From contig NC_049901.1 in the NCBI RefSeq assembly GCF_001411555.2, positions 27,856,372 through 27,920,371 of the forward strand: a stretch of 64,000 nt of DNA. Direction: 5' to 3'. A program made the translations under genes and the position numbers. The notes beneath the pieces were generated by a model, which was not told the origin of the DNA, did no database searches, and was given only the letters and a program-made list of their open reading frames with translations. This DNA comes from Juglans regia. Its lineage: Eukaryota; Streptophyta; Magnoliopsida; Fagales; Juglandaceae. Below, piece after piece: positions 22,660 through 34,299 of the stretch (within the stretch, counting starts at the first letter, position 1; the number at the start of each line of letters is the position of its first letter).

Positions 22660-22865
22660 TTAACACATGTTCATATCATTTGAGCTTGGGTTCTTGTTCA
22701 TATCATAACATATCATGTCAATTCATATCATGTCATAACATATCATATCGAGAACAAGTCTCATCATTCCTTATCACTTCTTTCATATCATAGCATATCA
22801 TGGCATAACGTATCATGTCATATCTTATCATAGCATATCATGTCATTTCATATCATAGAGCTCAA
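22660..22865. repeat. TATCAT-type tandem array in LTR
   Basis: About 200 bases of repeated CATATCATGTCATATC-like words with alternating pyrimidines and purines. It lies at a place similar to the array in the LTRs of element E. Confidence 0.65.
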
Positions 22866-25217
22866 ATGCCTTGTTCATGTCATATCATTCACATATGTGG
22901 ATACCTCATGGCTCCCCTAAGCACTGTGGGTTCCCTGCTAGTTACAACATCAACCAATGATCCACTTGGTCGACGTGACAAAGTCATAAACATAAACATA
23001 TTCTTTACTCCAGTTCACAAATTTCACCTTCATTGTAATACGCACCCACTAGCTTTAGGTGCAACCCCGCTCCGGTGTCCTTCCATAGGAACCATTCGAG
23101 GTTCGTCTATTATACTTCATCGACCTAGGGGTTTCCACTCGACTTTAGACCCTCCAGAGTGGACAGGGAGTTCCAGTAAGGCATTTTCCCATTCTAGCAT
23201 CGGGGTCATTATAAAACATTTTGACCCTTTCTTTTAAAACATGGACTCAAATGCATGAGACATGTGACATGGACTCATGATGAAACATTAATCTTGTTCA
23301 TGCAACATGTAAAAGTTGAATAACATAGAGCTCTTACTCGAAATATGGTGAGTGGTTTCTTGATTATACATGAAAATGGTAGTACGTGTGATGGTGTTTG
23401 GCTAGTGAGAAACTGTTGGAAAATAGAAACTAGAGAGAGAATGAGTGTGGTGGCCGAAATGCACTAGGAGAACAAGAAAACTTTTTGAAAAAATGACTCC
23501 CCAATTTTCGAATAGCTCCTTATATAGTGTCTCTCCAAGCTTTTAACCTACCAATGCATGTAAGACAAGTGGCAAAACCTCCTTCCCTTTTCCCACAAGA
23601 TGGGACTTGCATGGGGAAGACCAAAGGGTGACTTGGGGTTGGTGTTGTCGTGTGGCCTTTTCTCCACATGAAACCCTCTTTTGCCTCCATTTCCATTTTT
23701 CCCTTCCATTCTTGTCTAGATTCAATGTATCAAAAGGTCAAAAGGTAATTTCTTCAAAACCCTAATCTTCCAAAACACTCTTCTAGTGTGCATGGTTGAC
23801 ATGTGGTGTGAGGGAGGGAGTGTGTGGGTTCTTGTACTTGCCGAAATCACCATGTCACTTGAGGTGACTTTTGTGTGATTCCCTAGGTTGTTTTTTGGAT
23901 CTCTCCCTCTCCCCCTTTTGTCGTCAGCTACAAGCTCCCCTTTTGCCTCAAAAAGTCATCTAGAACATACTTTTCTTCCCTAGTATGATTCATCTTAGAA
24001 CTCACAAAGTTACTTTTTGTCCTAACTTGACATGTGTCCATGGGAACTTGTGTCTTGCAAAGCGTGGCACCTACACTCCAAAAACCGAAACCTAAGTTCC
24101 TCTTTTTGCTTCTTCCACTTTTCATCTAAGGATCCAATGCATGGTTGACAAGTATCAACTTAGCCTTTTTTCAAAAGACCAAAAACTCCTTCTACAAGCC
24201 AAGTGGCGCCTCCTCCTTGTTCCATAGCCTAACTTGAGCCTCCTAATGCAAATATTCTTCATGGGCTTATTTCCTTGGGCCAAGTCCCTCTATTTCCTTT
24301 TGAGGGGTAACGAGCTTGATACTAAAAGATACATATCCCATTTAAAAATAGAAATTAGTCTAATGGGCTCTTCCATACTTAATAAAAACTTCAAAGACAC
24401 ATCATCATCCATACAAAAATTAAATATGATTCCTCATGAAAATTCGGGATGTCACATCAATAGTCTGTAAGTTGGCCTCTAACTTATACTTTGCTGATTA
24501 TTTATGATTTATTTATAAATACTACATTCATTTTATAACTGTCATTTTGAGCATGAAATGTCATATATTATGTTCAATTGTCATTTCACATACAACTATC
24601 ATTTTTGAACTGTGCCACATACATGCATATCATGAAAAATTGTTTTTTAAACACCATTGCATGAAAAATTATTTTATCACGACCTGAAAGGTTAGGATGG
24701 GGAAGTATCCTAGTGGAACTCCTATGTCCACTCTGCAGTGATTGTATATGGAGTGGTAACCCCTGAGTTGACGAACAATAGTCAACAAGTTTTGAATGGG
24801 TTCTTTTTAAAGAACGCCGAAGTGAAGTCATACGTTACAACACCTAATGTTAGTGGGTGTACATGTTATGATTTTTATGATCTTATGTTATATTACCAGT
24901 GAATTGAAAATGAGTTTGTAGACAACATAGTTTCAACGTGAGTTGTACTATGGTCACCAGCAGGTATTAAAAGTGCATATGGGAAACTGTGATGATACCA
25001 TACGTAATGTTAATTCCATGATTTTATTCTTGATGAAAGACTAAGTTTTTAGGATGAAAGTAACATTATATTCTCTATAAGAAAATGTGCAGCAAAAGTC
25101 TACTTTATGGAGAAATCTGAATGGGAGACAAATATAATTTTTCTGCATTGCATGCATTTCATGCTTATTATTCTTTATGCATAGTCTATCTTTGTGTACG
25201 TTAATTGTCTAACTTAC

Positions 25218-25277
25218 TGAGATTTAAAGTAAATCTCACCCTTTGTGGACTCACTATCATTTCACTCGAAATGATAG
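25218..25277 (+). other. H1/H2 hairpin pair (element D 5' LTR)
   Basis: H1 TGAGATTT/AAATCTCA, 8-bp perfect stem with loop AAAGT (25218-25238). H2 CTATCATTT/AAATGATAG, 9-bp perfect stem (25254-25277). Both stem arms of H2 differ from the CTACCATTC/GAATGGTAG form in paired positions. Confidence 0.65.
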
Positions 25278-25327
25278 AAGTTGTAGCTGCAAATGTACCC
25301 GATGGACCAGTGGATCAAGAGGATTGA
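25271..25327 (+). CDS. 18-aa leader peptide candidate
   Basis: Its ATG lies in the 3' arm of hairpin H2. The peptide reads MIEVVAANVPDGPVDQED. Frames of the same length and pattern (MIEVV, VDQ, final D) occur at 33876-33932 and, on the minus strand, 57613-57669. It is too short to judge coding by itself. Confidence 0.25.
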   Translation: MIEVVAANVPDGPVDQED

Positions 25328-25698
25328 GGAGGAACTAGATGTCGACATGAGACTTGATCTTATTTTGATATTTCTAGGCCTAAACCTTCATGCTATAGAA
25401 CGCATGAAGCAGCTAGTTTAGATTCTTTTTTTGAAACTTGGTATTTTGTACTAAAATTAAGCTACCAGATGATTTGAAACTTATGGTGTAATCATTATTA
25501 TTGGGATGATTTAGTTATTCTGGCATAAGTTCGTTTTCACCCTTACTTTTCGCTGCAATTATTGCATGCTGCTAGTTGCATTTCTAGGAAGCATTTCATA
25601 TTAACTATCATGTACTAAGGTATGTTACCTTATGTTGCATGTCTCGATGGTCCAAGTCTCCGTTACATCCCAAGTATAGGTTGGGGGCGTCACAGGGG

Positions 25699-25709
25699 TG
25701 TATCAAAGC
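25699..25709 (+). other. Element D primer binding site, degenerate
   Basis: TGTATCAAAGC is the initiator tRNA-Met site with one base lost and one changed. Confidence 0.65.
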
Positions 25710-26266
25710 AATTACGTCTCTGGATAAGCCCACATGTCCTTAGGTATATGCCAGAATATAGGTTTTGATTTTAGATCGAGCAGGCTTGAATCATGAAGCA
25801 AAGATTTAGATCTGATACACGTACCTAATAGGATATGTGGCGTCCCCAGCCTCGCTTGGGATTGGACGGTGATTGAGATGCCAGGACATGAAACACAAGA
25901 CTATACACCCCTTGTACATGATAGATAATTTGCTATGCACCTAAGTACACTAGCAGTATGCAATAATAATGTAACGAAAAAATTAATAAAAGTAGGATAA
26001 CTAAGCAATTACAAAGCACATGGTACCATAAACTAATATCACAACCCAAAACATTGTCACAAAACATAAACATAGGACTTAAAGGCAAAATATCCCAAAA
26101 GCATGAAGCATAATTTTAAAGTTCCCAAAACATGGGACTCCCACAAAAGAAACATAAGTCCACAAAAGATGGCCATAAATGTTGTTGCCTTCTCTCTCTT
26201 TTTTGTTTTCCACAAAACACTTATACTCTTGCACTCTTCAAGAAGACTCGGGCTTCACGCGCTTGT

Positions 26267-26452
26267 CTAAAGCCTATCCTTGTCTCGATTGTGACGCCAC
26301 TTGAACCCGACGATTAATTCTAGTATACCCGTGATTTCATTATCAATGGCCTCAAGATGCTCCCAGATGGAGGACTCAGGACGATTCATGGCCATTTTAG
26401 GCACAATCCTCTCTAGAGGAGGAGGTGTCGTTCTCTTCCTCTTGGTCATCAT
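26267..26452 (-). CDS. Small LTR-internal ORF, 61 aa
   Basis: Homologous to 22209-22418: it shares TTPP, LERIVPK, the PE-S-I-E-LE pattern and HNRDKDR. The surrounding LTRs are much diverged, yet this frame is open in both. The ATG lies 28 bases beyond H2. It has no known domain. Confidence 0.45.
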   Translation of the reverse strand: MMTKRKRTTPPPLERIVPKMAMNRPESSIWEHLEAIDNEITGILELIVGFKWRHNRDKDRL

Positions 26453-26479
26453 CGCCTCTTACTAAACATGTTACAACTT

Positions 26480-26539
26480 CTACCATTCCGATTGGAGAAT
26501 ATTAGTGGAAACTACCACAATGAGATTTTCGAAATCTCA
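26480..26539 (-). other. H1/H2 hairpin pair (solo LTR in D)
   Basis: H1 TGAGATTT/AAATCTCA, 8-bp perfect stem with loop TCG (26521-26539). H2 CTACCATTC/GAATATTAG with mismatches (26480-26505). Confidence 0.55.
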
Positions 26540-29225
26540 GCAAATAATCACACAACATACCACAGTTAATATAAGCATACAAAAAGTATATCATGATATG
26601 CATGCATGGACATGTACTTGAGTTATGCCTTACCTAAAAATTGACTTATGCACTTGACCCTTTACAAAAGACTTGTAACAGAGACTTAAACTTTTCATAA
26701 AAACTTCTTAACTTTTTCTTATTCGTGTGATCTTATTCAAAACTTTTCATCGAGTGATCCTTATCATATGAGCTCTTATACTTGTTCAGAGGATGGACAC
26801 AACACGGCTCCCCTCCTTGCATTGCATGCTCCTGCTAGTTATAGCACCATCAACGGTCCGTACACCATGATGAATACGTCATAAACAAAGAATCATATTA
26901 ACTTGACCTTACTTCGTCGGGTTACATGCCTTATGCACCCACTAGCGTTAGGTGTTTCCTCCCTCTGGCATTCTTTAAAAAGAATCTATTTGAGGCTCGT
27001 CAACTATTCTTCATCGACCTAGAGGTTACCATTCCATTCTTAAGCACTCCAGAGTAGACAGATGAGTTCCACTAGGACATTCCCCTGCCCTAGCACTCGG
27101 GGTCATGATAAAACTGTTTCTTTGAAAACATTTTCTTTGAAGACTCTTTTGAAAATACTTCTTTGAAAACATTTTTTAGAAAACATTTCTTCCCCAAATG
27201 CATGTAACATGAGACTTAAGATGCTTACTTATATTTGACATATGACATATGAAATGCCGTGCATGAAACAACCAAGCATAGCATATTCATTTCATATAGC
27301 ATGATTACATGAAACATCCAAACACATTCATGAACCATGGGAACATGCTTAGGCCGAAACACTTAGGGGTATAAAGATCATGAGATTCATCACTTAAACA
27401 TGTTCCAATCTTCAAGCATTTAACATAGGAATCAAAGCATGAAATCATGACATTTAACTAAGATCTGAAACATACAACACATGTTATGGCCGAAACATCA
27501 TAGCACATAATCCATCAATCTTGAACATATGAAAACCGAAACATATACAAGTAATTCATGGCATTTTCATTACAAATTCCAAACATGAAATTCCTTCCAT
27601 AGATTGATACAAGATCATTTTAACATAATCAAATATTAACCAAGAGTAGGTTGAGTGTATACTTACAAAATCCTTGTAAAAGAATACTGGTAATAAATCC
27701 AAACATATCATATTAGAAAAAATCTAAAACCCTAACTCATGTTCTTAAGTGTGTGTGTGTTTCTAGGGCATCACTTGGTCTTAAACCATTTAGCTTCTAA
27801 GGTTATTAGGTTAAAACCCTCTTCATTTCACACATGAGGTAGAACAAAACCTAAGGTAGCCAAGAATATAAGAGATGGTCGAAACATGGAGGATAAATTC
27901 CCCCTTCACTATTCGGTCTCAAGGGTTTCTCTTAGAAACCCTAGGTTATTTTCCAAGAAAATGGTAAAAGTGTGTGTTCTATCATTTCTCAAAGTCTAAT
28001 GAGACTTGAATCTCATTTTCGAATTGAGAAAAGATTTGTATGTGAGCTAGACTTAGGAAAACCGAATCTCACCTTGCAAATCCTTGGGTAGTGCCGAAAT
28101 CCTTCTCTTGCAAGGATCTTTCTTGTTTGGTTGGTGAGAAAACACGAGAATGGGAGAGAGCTTTCGAAAGAACTTGAGAGAATTGAGTGGAGAGAGTAGA
28201 AACTCATGCAATAATCCAAAAAATGGCAAGGGAAAAGCCTCCTAGGCGTGTACCCTTCTCCTAATATAGAGACCATTCACTTCCCTCCTTGTTTGAATCA
28301 AAACCTTTGCATGTGAGACAAGTGGCAAGGTTCCTTCTTCTTCCTATCTCAAAAATCGAAAACCTCTTGGAGTTCCCCACTTAGATTGCATTGGGAAGGG
28401 GCAAATCTTGGAGGTGGCGTGTGAGCTTCCCTCCTTGGTCGAAAATCACATTTTCCTTTTATGCCCTTACTTTCCTTAAACAAGTCAACATCTTCTCAAT
28501 GCACAACTTAGTAAAACCATGCATGACCTTCCTATTCCCAACAAAAGGCTCTTGGCATGGAGGACAAGTGGCATGGGTGTGTGCTCTAACCTTAGCCGTC
28601 CTCTCTCCTCTTTCCATTCCCAAGCTGTTGCTTCATCTTTCCCATGCTTATTCCCTAGGTGGCCCTTCAAATTTCATTGGTCCACAACACACTAAGTGAC
28701 AAGTGGCAAGCAAACGGAATGTTTGGGGCATGCTAGCTGAAAACCCTAGGGGCAAACTTGTCCTTGATAAAAGTCTCATCCCAAAAGTCTTATAGAACCT
28801 TGGTGCATGTTTGACACATGGCAAAGACTTAGCAAGATTCAAAATCCCAAAGGCCTCCTTCCAATTTCCTATGCAAAGCTTCTAAAAAGATACAATTTCA
28901 CTTCCCTAGGCTCCCCTTCCCAAGAAACCTACCTTGGAGCTTGATTTCTAGACCAAAAGCAATGGACTATGCGTGTAAGCCCATTTTGGTGCTTTCCTAC
29001 ACCTCTTTTCCCCATTAGCCCACTTTCAAGACTAGGTTCAAAGCAAAAACATTCTTGGGTCACATAACACTTAAAAATTTTAGAACTCGATCATGGGCTT
29101 AAACCATTGGACCTAAATTCCCAAGTAAGGCCGAAATTCTAAGGTAACTAGAGCCACTCTTCTCTTGGCAACCTAGAACAATTCTAAGGGCCAAGCCTAG
29201 ATGAAACTTGGGCCATCATAGGATA

Positions 29226-29465
29226 GCACGTGAAAGAAGGGAAAGGAACCCCGCAAGATCCAATAGTTATCATGAGCAGTATCATGGTTTGGATGGAGGG
29301 CCTGAGTTGGCACATGTAATTCGTCAAATGACAGAAACCATGAAGCATCAACAGTAGTTAATTTTGAGACGGGACCCTACGCCAATAAAGCAGGAAAATT
29401 GAGGTTGTTCGTATGAGAAATTCCTGATTTACCGATACCCTAATTTTATTGGCGTTGAGGGACCC
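29226..29465 (+). pseudogene. Element D gag, N-terminal remnant
   Basis: The frame resumes after the solo LTR: ELAHVIRQMTETMKHQQ, a stop, then GCSYEKFLIYRYPNFIGVEG, the conserved gag block found in elements B and E. It is cut off just after this by the deletion that joins it to integrase. Confidence 0.7.
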
Positions 29466-29469
29466 CTAA

Positions 29470-30330
29470 AACACATTTCACCTCTAGTTTTTGGCAAGAC
29501 CTTCAAGACGCTCTAGGCACCAAGTTGAAATTTAGTAGTACCTATTACTCTCAGACTGATTGGCAAATGGAGCAGATAATTCAGACATTGGAAGACATGC
29601 TAAGAGCATGTGTGATACAAGAAAAAGGCAATTGGAAAAAGCTCTTGCCATTGATTGAGTTTGCATACACTAATAGTTTTCAGGCCACCATTCAAATGGC
29701 ACCTTACAAAGCTTTATACGAAAGGAAATGTAGATCTCCTTCATACTGGGATGAAGTAGGAGAAGGAAAAATTCTTGGTATTGAAATTCTTCTAGAGATG
29801 AAGGATTAAATCCAGTTAATAAAGGAAAGGATGAAGGTTGTCCAAGATAGACAAAAGAGTTATACCGAACATCGGAGGAGGAACCTCGAGTTTGAAATTG
29901 GCGATTGGGTTTATCTTAAGGTATTGCCCATGAAAGGAGTATTTTGGTTTGGAAAGAAATGAAAGTTAAGTCCAAGATACATAGGACCCTATGATATACT
30001 AGAAAGAGTAGGAGCAATCACTTATAGAATGAATCTTCCCGCTGAATTCTAAGGAATTCACAACGTCATTCACATATCATCCCTCAAGAAAAGCTTCATG
30101 AATCAGATACCAACAATTGTAGATTTGAGGGATATTTCGCTCAAACCCAACCTAACTTACGAGGAAATTCTTGTTCCAATCACAGATTGAAAGGATAAGG
30201 AACTTCAGAATCGAAAAATTCCTCTAGTTAAGGTTTTATGGCGGAATCACGATGTCGAAGAAGCTACTTGGGAAAAGGAAGTCGATATGAGAAACAAATA
30301 CCATTATTTGTTTGGCTTGTGAACTTGCAT
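29470..30330 (+). pseudogene. Element D integrase C-terminal part and chromodomain
   Basis: 29525-29809 is open: FSSTYYSQTDWQMEQIIQ keeps the catalytic Glu, followed by EDMLRACVIQ, IEFAYTNSFQATIQMAPYK and CRSPSYWDEVGEGKILG. After stops, GPYDILERVGAITYRMNLP (the GPY/F module), HISSLKKSF and IPLVKVLWRNHDVEEATWE (chromodomain) follow to a stop near 30322. The two catalytic Asp residues were lost with the upstream deletion. Confidence 0.85.
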
Positions 30331-30429
30331 GTCATCATCAAAGCATTTGCATCCATTCATGCACACATAGCATACATCCCATTTCTATTCTATGACCTGC
30401 GACTTCTCTTGTCACTTGCAGTTACGTCA

Positions 30430-31014
30430 TGGCCATAACTGACAAGGTTGCACAATGAGTATATTCAACCCCCGGTCGACTTCAAAGACTTATGGCTGAG
30501 AGGAGACATAGATGGCTTAAGCATATGAGGGAGACCCTGGAGAGATTGGAGTACCATAGGACTCACATCCTTGACCACGGCGGAACGGGTAAGATTCATT
30601 CGAGGAGGCCCTACCACACGACACGAGGAGCGTCAACCCCTTGATCCCATTAGGTGGATCGATTAGTCTACATTGTCTTGGTTTAGATGACATATTAGGA
30701 TTACCCCTTCGGCTAGACTTGACCAGCCAGAGTCAAGATGAGCTGCTGAGCAGCGCCAAGCTGAGCAGGAGTTGCTAATTCCTGACTCCCCACCTCTCGA
30801 CTCTTCAGACCTTTCTAATTCCTCGGTGAGTTGCTTACCATTCGGTGAGGAGGGAGATCTTTGGCTAGAGAGTGACAAGATTAGATGGTGGAGATTTCAT
30901 GAGGATCATGTTAATGCTTTTTATGACTCTGATGACAATAAGCATTACTACCATTCTCAGGACGAGGTTTCTGATGAGGATCCTAATAGACCCCCATCGA
31001 GTCCCACGTCATAG
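30430..31014 (+). pseudogene. Element D 3' accessory region
   Basis: After the chromodomain, fragments in more than one frame read LKHMRETLERLEYHRTHILD and, at 30754-31014, an acidic serine-rich tail (PDSPPLDSSDLSNSS, DSDDNKHYYHSQDEVSDED). It sits where element C has its 156-aa frame. Both end in acidic segments, but I cannot align them convincingly. Confidence 0.4.
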
Positions 31015-31099
31015 TATAGTTGGTGAGTTGTGCTTGACTTTGTGTTGGTTGCATGTCTTGTTTGCTAGGACCACGATTTCGAGGACGAAATCTTGATTT

Positions 31100-31111
31100 A
31101 AGGGGGGAGGA
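31100..31111 (+). other. Element D polypurine tract
   Basis: AAGGGGGGAGGA lies immediately before the LTR start TGTAACACCCC. Confidence 0.85.
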
Positions 31112-34100
31112 TGTAACACCCCACCTAATTACCCTTATATTTTAACTCTTAGATCAAAACTAGAATTTAGAAGACTAGCTCATTAGAGTAGTCCACAGCC
31201 CTAGGAGCTTTAGAAAGAATCAAATTAAGTCTAGAATATTGGTTAAGAACATTGATCGATCACCACATGATTAGTAATCTTGAAACTATGTTTTAAACTT
31301 GATTTTTATTCCTTATCATTTCTCATCCTCTTGTTCTAAAATTTCCTTGTTTGTGTATCCATTTCCATTATTCTTGGATCATATTAGAACTTTAGATAAA
31401 CCCTTACACATGTCATTTAGGTTAATCACATGTCAAACCCTAAATCCACTTGTACTTTTATGTGCAGCGAACCAATGTGCCCCTACCTTGATTATTTTTA
31501 TACCAATTTTTACCAGAGCCATTTCTATCATTGGATCCTCATTTATTCATGAAATATTCCTACCAAGCTTGATTTTAAGAACCCTAGCCGAAACCCCAAA
31601 ATTTGAACCAATCCAAATGCACGTTTGTGTATCTCGACAACCACCATTAAAACACCTTATTCATTGGGATGTCATTTCTTCTTCATTTGGCAACCAATCC
31701 CCCACCGTTTACTACCTATGTAGGGCACTTAAGAGTGCCTTTAAGCTAGGCATAGCAGCCATAGAGATGTGTCCAAATGAATAAGACAAAATAGTTGGCC
31801 TTGGGAATGCACCTTACCCAGGGCATGATGGCTTTCCTTCAAGCCATGCATTTACTTCTCCTTTTTCCCACTCCCCCACGGTAACTCTCCCTCTTCCCCT
31901 AGCCATTTTAGCTCTACATAGATGCAATGATGATGAAAAATCAACCAACCACAAACAACAAGAGGCTTCTAGGCGGCATCATCACCTACCGCCCAAACCA
32001 ACCAATGGCAAGCCTCCTAGGCCGCGCCTCACCACCCTTTGGAGCCCAATATAAACTCATCTCCCCTTCACTAGTTCCTCACTTCATTTCCTCAAGTCTT
32101 CTTTGAGTGTTCTTGAGAGCCTCTGTTCCCTTGTTCTTTGAGTGTTCTTGAAGTTCTAAGTGAATTCTTGAGTTTGTGCATTCAAGTGAGAAGCTTAGGA
32201 GGGCCACAAAATCATTGTAAGTTTCTCTCTCTAGATCTTAATTTATGTGTTAAGTTGTATTTTTGAGTGTTGCTATTAATCTTGGGTGAGTGTAGTATGA
32301 AATACCATGCTTAGCTAGAAGCTGAAATATTGGTGGATAAGTTTAGTATTTAAATTATTATTATTATTTTTGGTGAAGATATTAGTTATGGCATGCCTTG
32401 AAAATCTATGTTATGATTCGAGTATGTCTTAGAATAAATTTTGAAGGTTTAGTTTGAAGTTAGAAACATGCCAGAATAGGTTTTAATCATGCTTCATTTG
32501 GGAAAAAATAGCTTATTTTACTTAGGTTTGAAATGTGAACATTTTAGAAAGCCTTTTAATTGGGATAAGAATAATGCATAATTTAATTCTGGCATGTCAT
32601 TGATGGAGAGGTCATGTCATGCATCATTTGAGGTTTAGTTAGAATTTGAGGATTTTATTAGGAATGACTAAGTGTTAGGATGAACTTGCTCGAGGTTAAG
32701 CTTTTATTTCATCATTGAGGATTTTTGGTGATCATCTTTTTATAGGATGAATCTTTCATGCATGCATTCATAAGGATCCATAGTCAAAATTTCATAAAGG
32801 CATCAACTAGAATGCCTGCCACGAATTGAGGATGAATAGGCTAAGATCCCTTTTGATTTTTTAAGGCATAGACGATCTTAGAACGTGTAAGATGTGAGGA
32901 CTATGGATTCTATTTAAGTTTGGAGAGCAATTGCATTAATAGCAGTATTTGGAAGATAGGGGTATTTTTGTAATTTTTCTTTATCAAGATTTTTTTTTTC
33001 CTTTAAGATAGAATATATTCTAAGTTAGTTCAATTTTACCACAACACTACCTCACTTCCAACTTTAAGAGTCTGTAAGTTGGCCTCTAACTTACATATTG
33101 ATTATTATTTATGATTTATTGATAAATACTGCATTCATTTTATAATTGTCATTTTGAGCATAGAATGTCATATCTTATGTTCAATTGTCATTTCGTATAC
33201 AACTATCATTTTTGAACTGTGGCACATACATGCATATCATGAAAAATTATTTTTTTTAAAACATTGCATGAAAAATTATTTTATCACGACCCTAAAGGCT
33301 AGGATGGAGAAGTATCTTGGTAGAACTCCTTTGTCCACTCTCGAGTGATTAAATATGGAGTGGTAACCCTCGAGTTGATGAAGAATAGTCAACAAGTTTT
33401 GAATGGGTTCTTTTTAGAGAATTCTGAAGCAAAGTAATACGTTACGACACCTAATGCTGGTGGGTGAACATGTAATGATTTTTACGATGTTGTGTTATAT
33501 TACCAATGCATTGAGAAAGAATCTATAGATAGCATAGTTTTAACGTGAGTTGTACTATGGTCATCGGCAAGTATTCACAGTGCATATAAGAAATTGTGAT
33601 GATATCATACGTTACATTAATTCTATGATTTTATTATGGATGAAAGACTAAGTTTTTATGACGAAAGTAAAATTATGTTCTCTGTAAGAAAATGTGCAGA
33701 AAAAGTCTACTTTCTGGATAAATTCGAATGGGAGACAAATGTAGTTTTCTGCATTCCATGCTTTCATGTTTATCATTCTTCATGCATAGTCTATCTTTGT
33801 GCATGTTAGTTGTCTAACTTACTAAGATTTCAAGTAAATCTAACCCTTTGTGGACCAACTATGATTTCAGTCGAAATGATAGAAGTTGTAGTTGTAGATA
33901 GACCCAATGGACTAGTAGATCAAGAGGATTGAGGAGGAATCAAACGTTGACAGGAGACTTGATTTTCTTTTGATATTTCTAGGCCTAACCCTTTGTGCCA
34001 TAGAACGCATGAAGCAGCTGATTTAGATTCTTTTTTTGAAACTTGGTATTTTGTACTAAGATTAAGCTACTTGATGATTTGAAACCTATGGTCTAATCAA

Positions 34101-34299
34101 TATTATTCGAATGATTTAGTTATTCTGACATAAGTTCATTTTCACCCTTACTTTTCGCTGCGATTATTGTATACTGCCAGCTACATTTCTAGGTTGCATT
34201 GCATATTAACTATCATGTTCGGGGGTATGTAACCTTGTGTTGCATGTCCCGATACTCCAAGTATCTGCTACATTTTAAGCGAAAGTTGTGGGCGTCACA
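31112..34299 (+). repeat. Element D 3' LTR (3188 bp)
   Basis: Runs TGTAACACCCC to GGGCGTCACA. Its last 1.2 kb matches the 5' LTR remnant at 24457-25694. No protein-coding host sequence is recognised inside. It contains the hairpin module near 33823-33882. Confidence 0.85.
33823..33882 (+). other. H1/H2 hairpin pair (element D 3' LTR)
   Basis: H1 is reduced to AGATTT/AAATCT. H2 CTATGATTT/AAATGATAG has one mismatch (33859-33882). An 18-codon MIEVV frame starts in H2 (33876-33932). Confidence 0.5.

Larger units (their letters stand above)
8960..24456 (-). mobile_element. Element C: Ty3/gypsy chromovirus with two nested insertions
   Basis: On the minus strand the order is 5' LTR (21802-24456), PBS, gag, protease, reverse transcriptase, RNase H, integrase, chromodomain, an extra 3' ORF, polypurine tract and a broken 3' LTR. 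The FIDD reverse-transcriptase box, integrase GPY/F-type tail and C-terminal chromodomain place it among chromoviruses, most like the Tekay/Del group. It is interrupted by a solo LTR in pol and by element E in its 3' LTR. Many stops show it is old. No matching target-site duplication was found because the far end of the 3' LTR is lost. Confidence 0.85.
21802..24456 (-). repeat. Element C 5' LTR (2655 bp)
   Basis: Plus-strand ends are TGCGATGCCCCC and TTCGGGATGTCACA, so the LTR starts TGTGACATCCCGAA on its own strand. It contains the H1/H2 hairpins, a small open frame, and a tandem array of TATCAT words. It directly joins the truncated 5' LTR of element D, so C probably inserted into that LTR. 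Confidence 0.85.
24457..25694 (+). repeat. Element D 5' LTR, 3' part only
   Basis: Matches 33067-34299 (the 3' LTR of D) from AGTCTGTAAGTTGGCCTC to the terminal GGGGGCGTCACA. The upstream two thirds of the LTR are absent. Confidence 0.85.
25836..29220 (-). mobile_element. Solo LTR (3385 bp) inserted in element D leader
   Basis: Flanked by the perfect 5-base duplication GGATA (25831-25835 and 29221-29225). Plus-strand ends are TGTGGCGTCCCC and GGGCCATCATA (the terminal CA now TA). It has no internal coding region, so it is the product of LTR-LTR recombination. It belongs to the same long-LTR group as the copies at 57774 and 31112 and carries the hairpins and a small open frame. Confidence 0.85.
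24457..34299 (+). mobile_element. Element D: deleted Ty3/gypsy chromovirus with nested solo LTR
   Basis: Plus-strand order is truncated 5' LTR, degenerate PBS, leader, solo LTR insertion, start of gag, integrase with chromodomain, 3' accessory region, polypurine tract and 3' LTR. Gag is joined directly to integrase near 29470, so protease, reverse transcriptase and RNase H are deleted. The first 1.9 kb of the 5' LTR is missing, lost when element C came to lie next to it. Confidence 0.8.

Noticed and set aside
22815..23237. 140-codon plus-strand frame in element C 5' LTR
   Set aside because: Antisense to the LTR, overlaps the TATCAT array, and is not kept in related LTRs.
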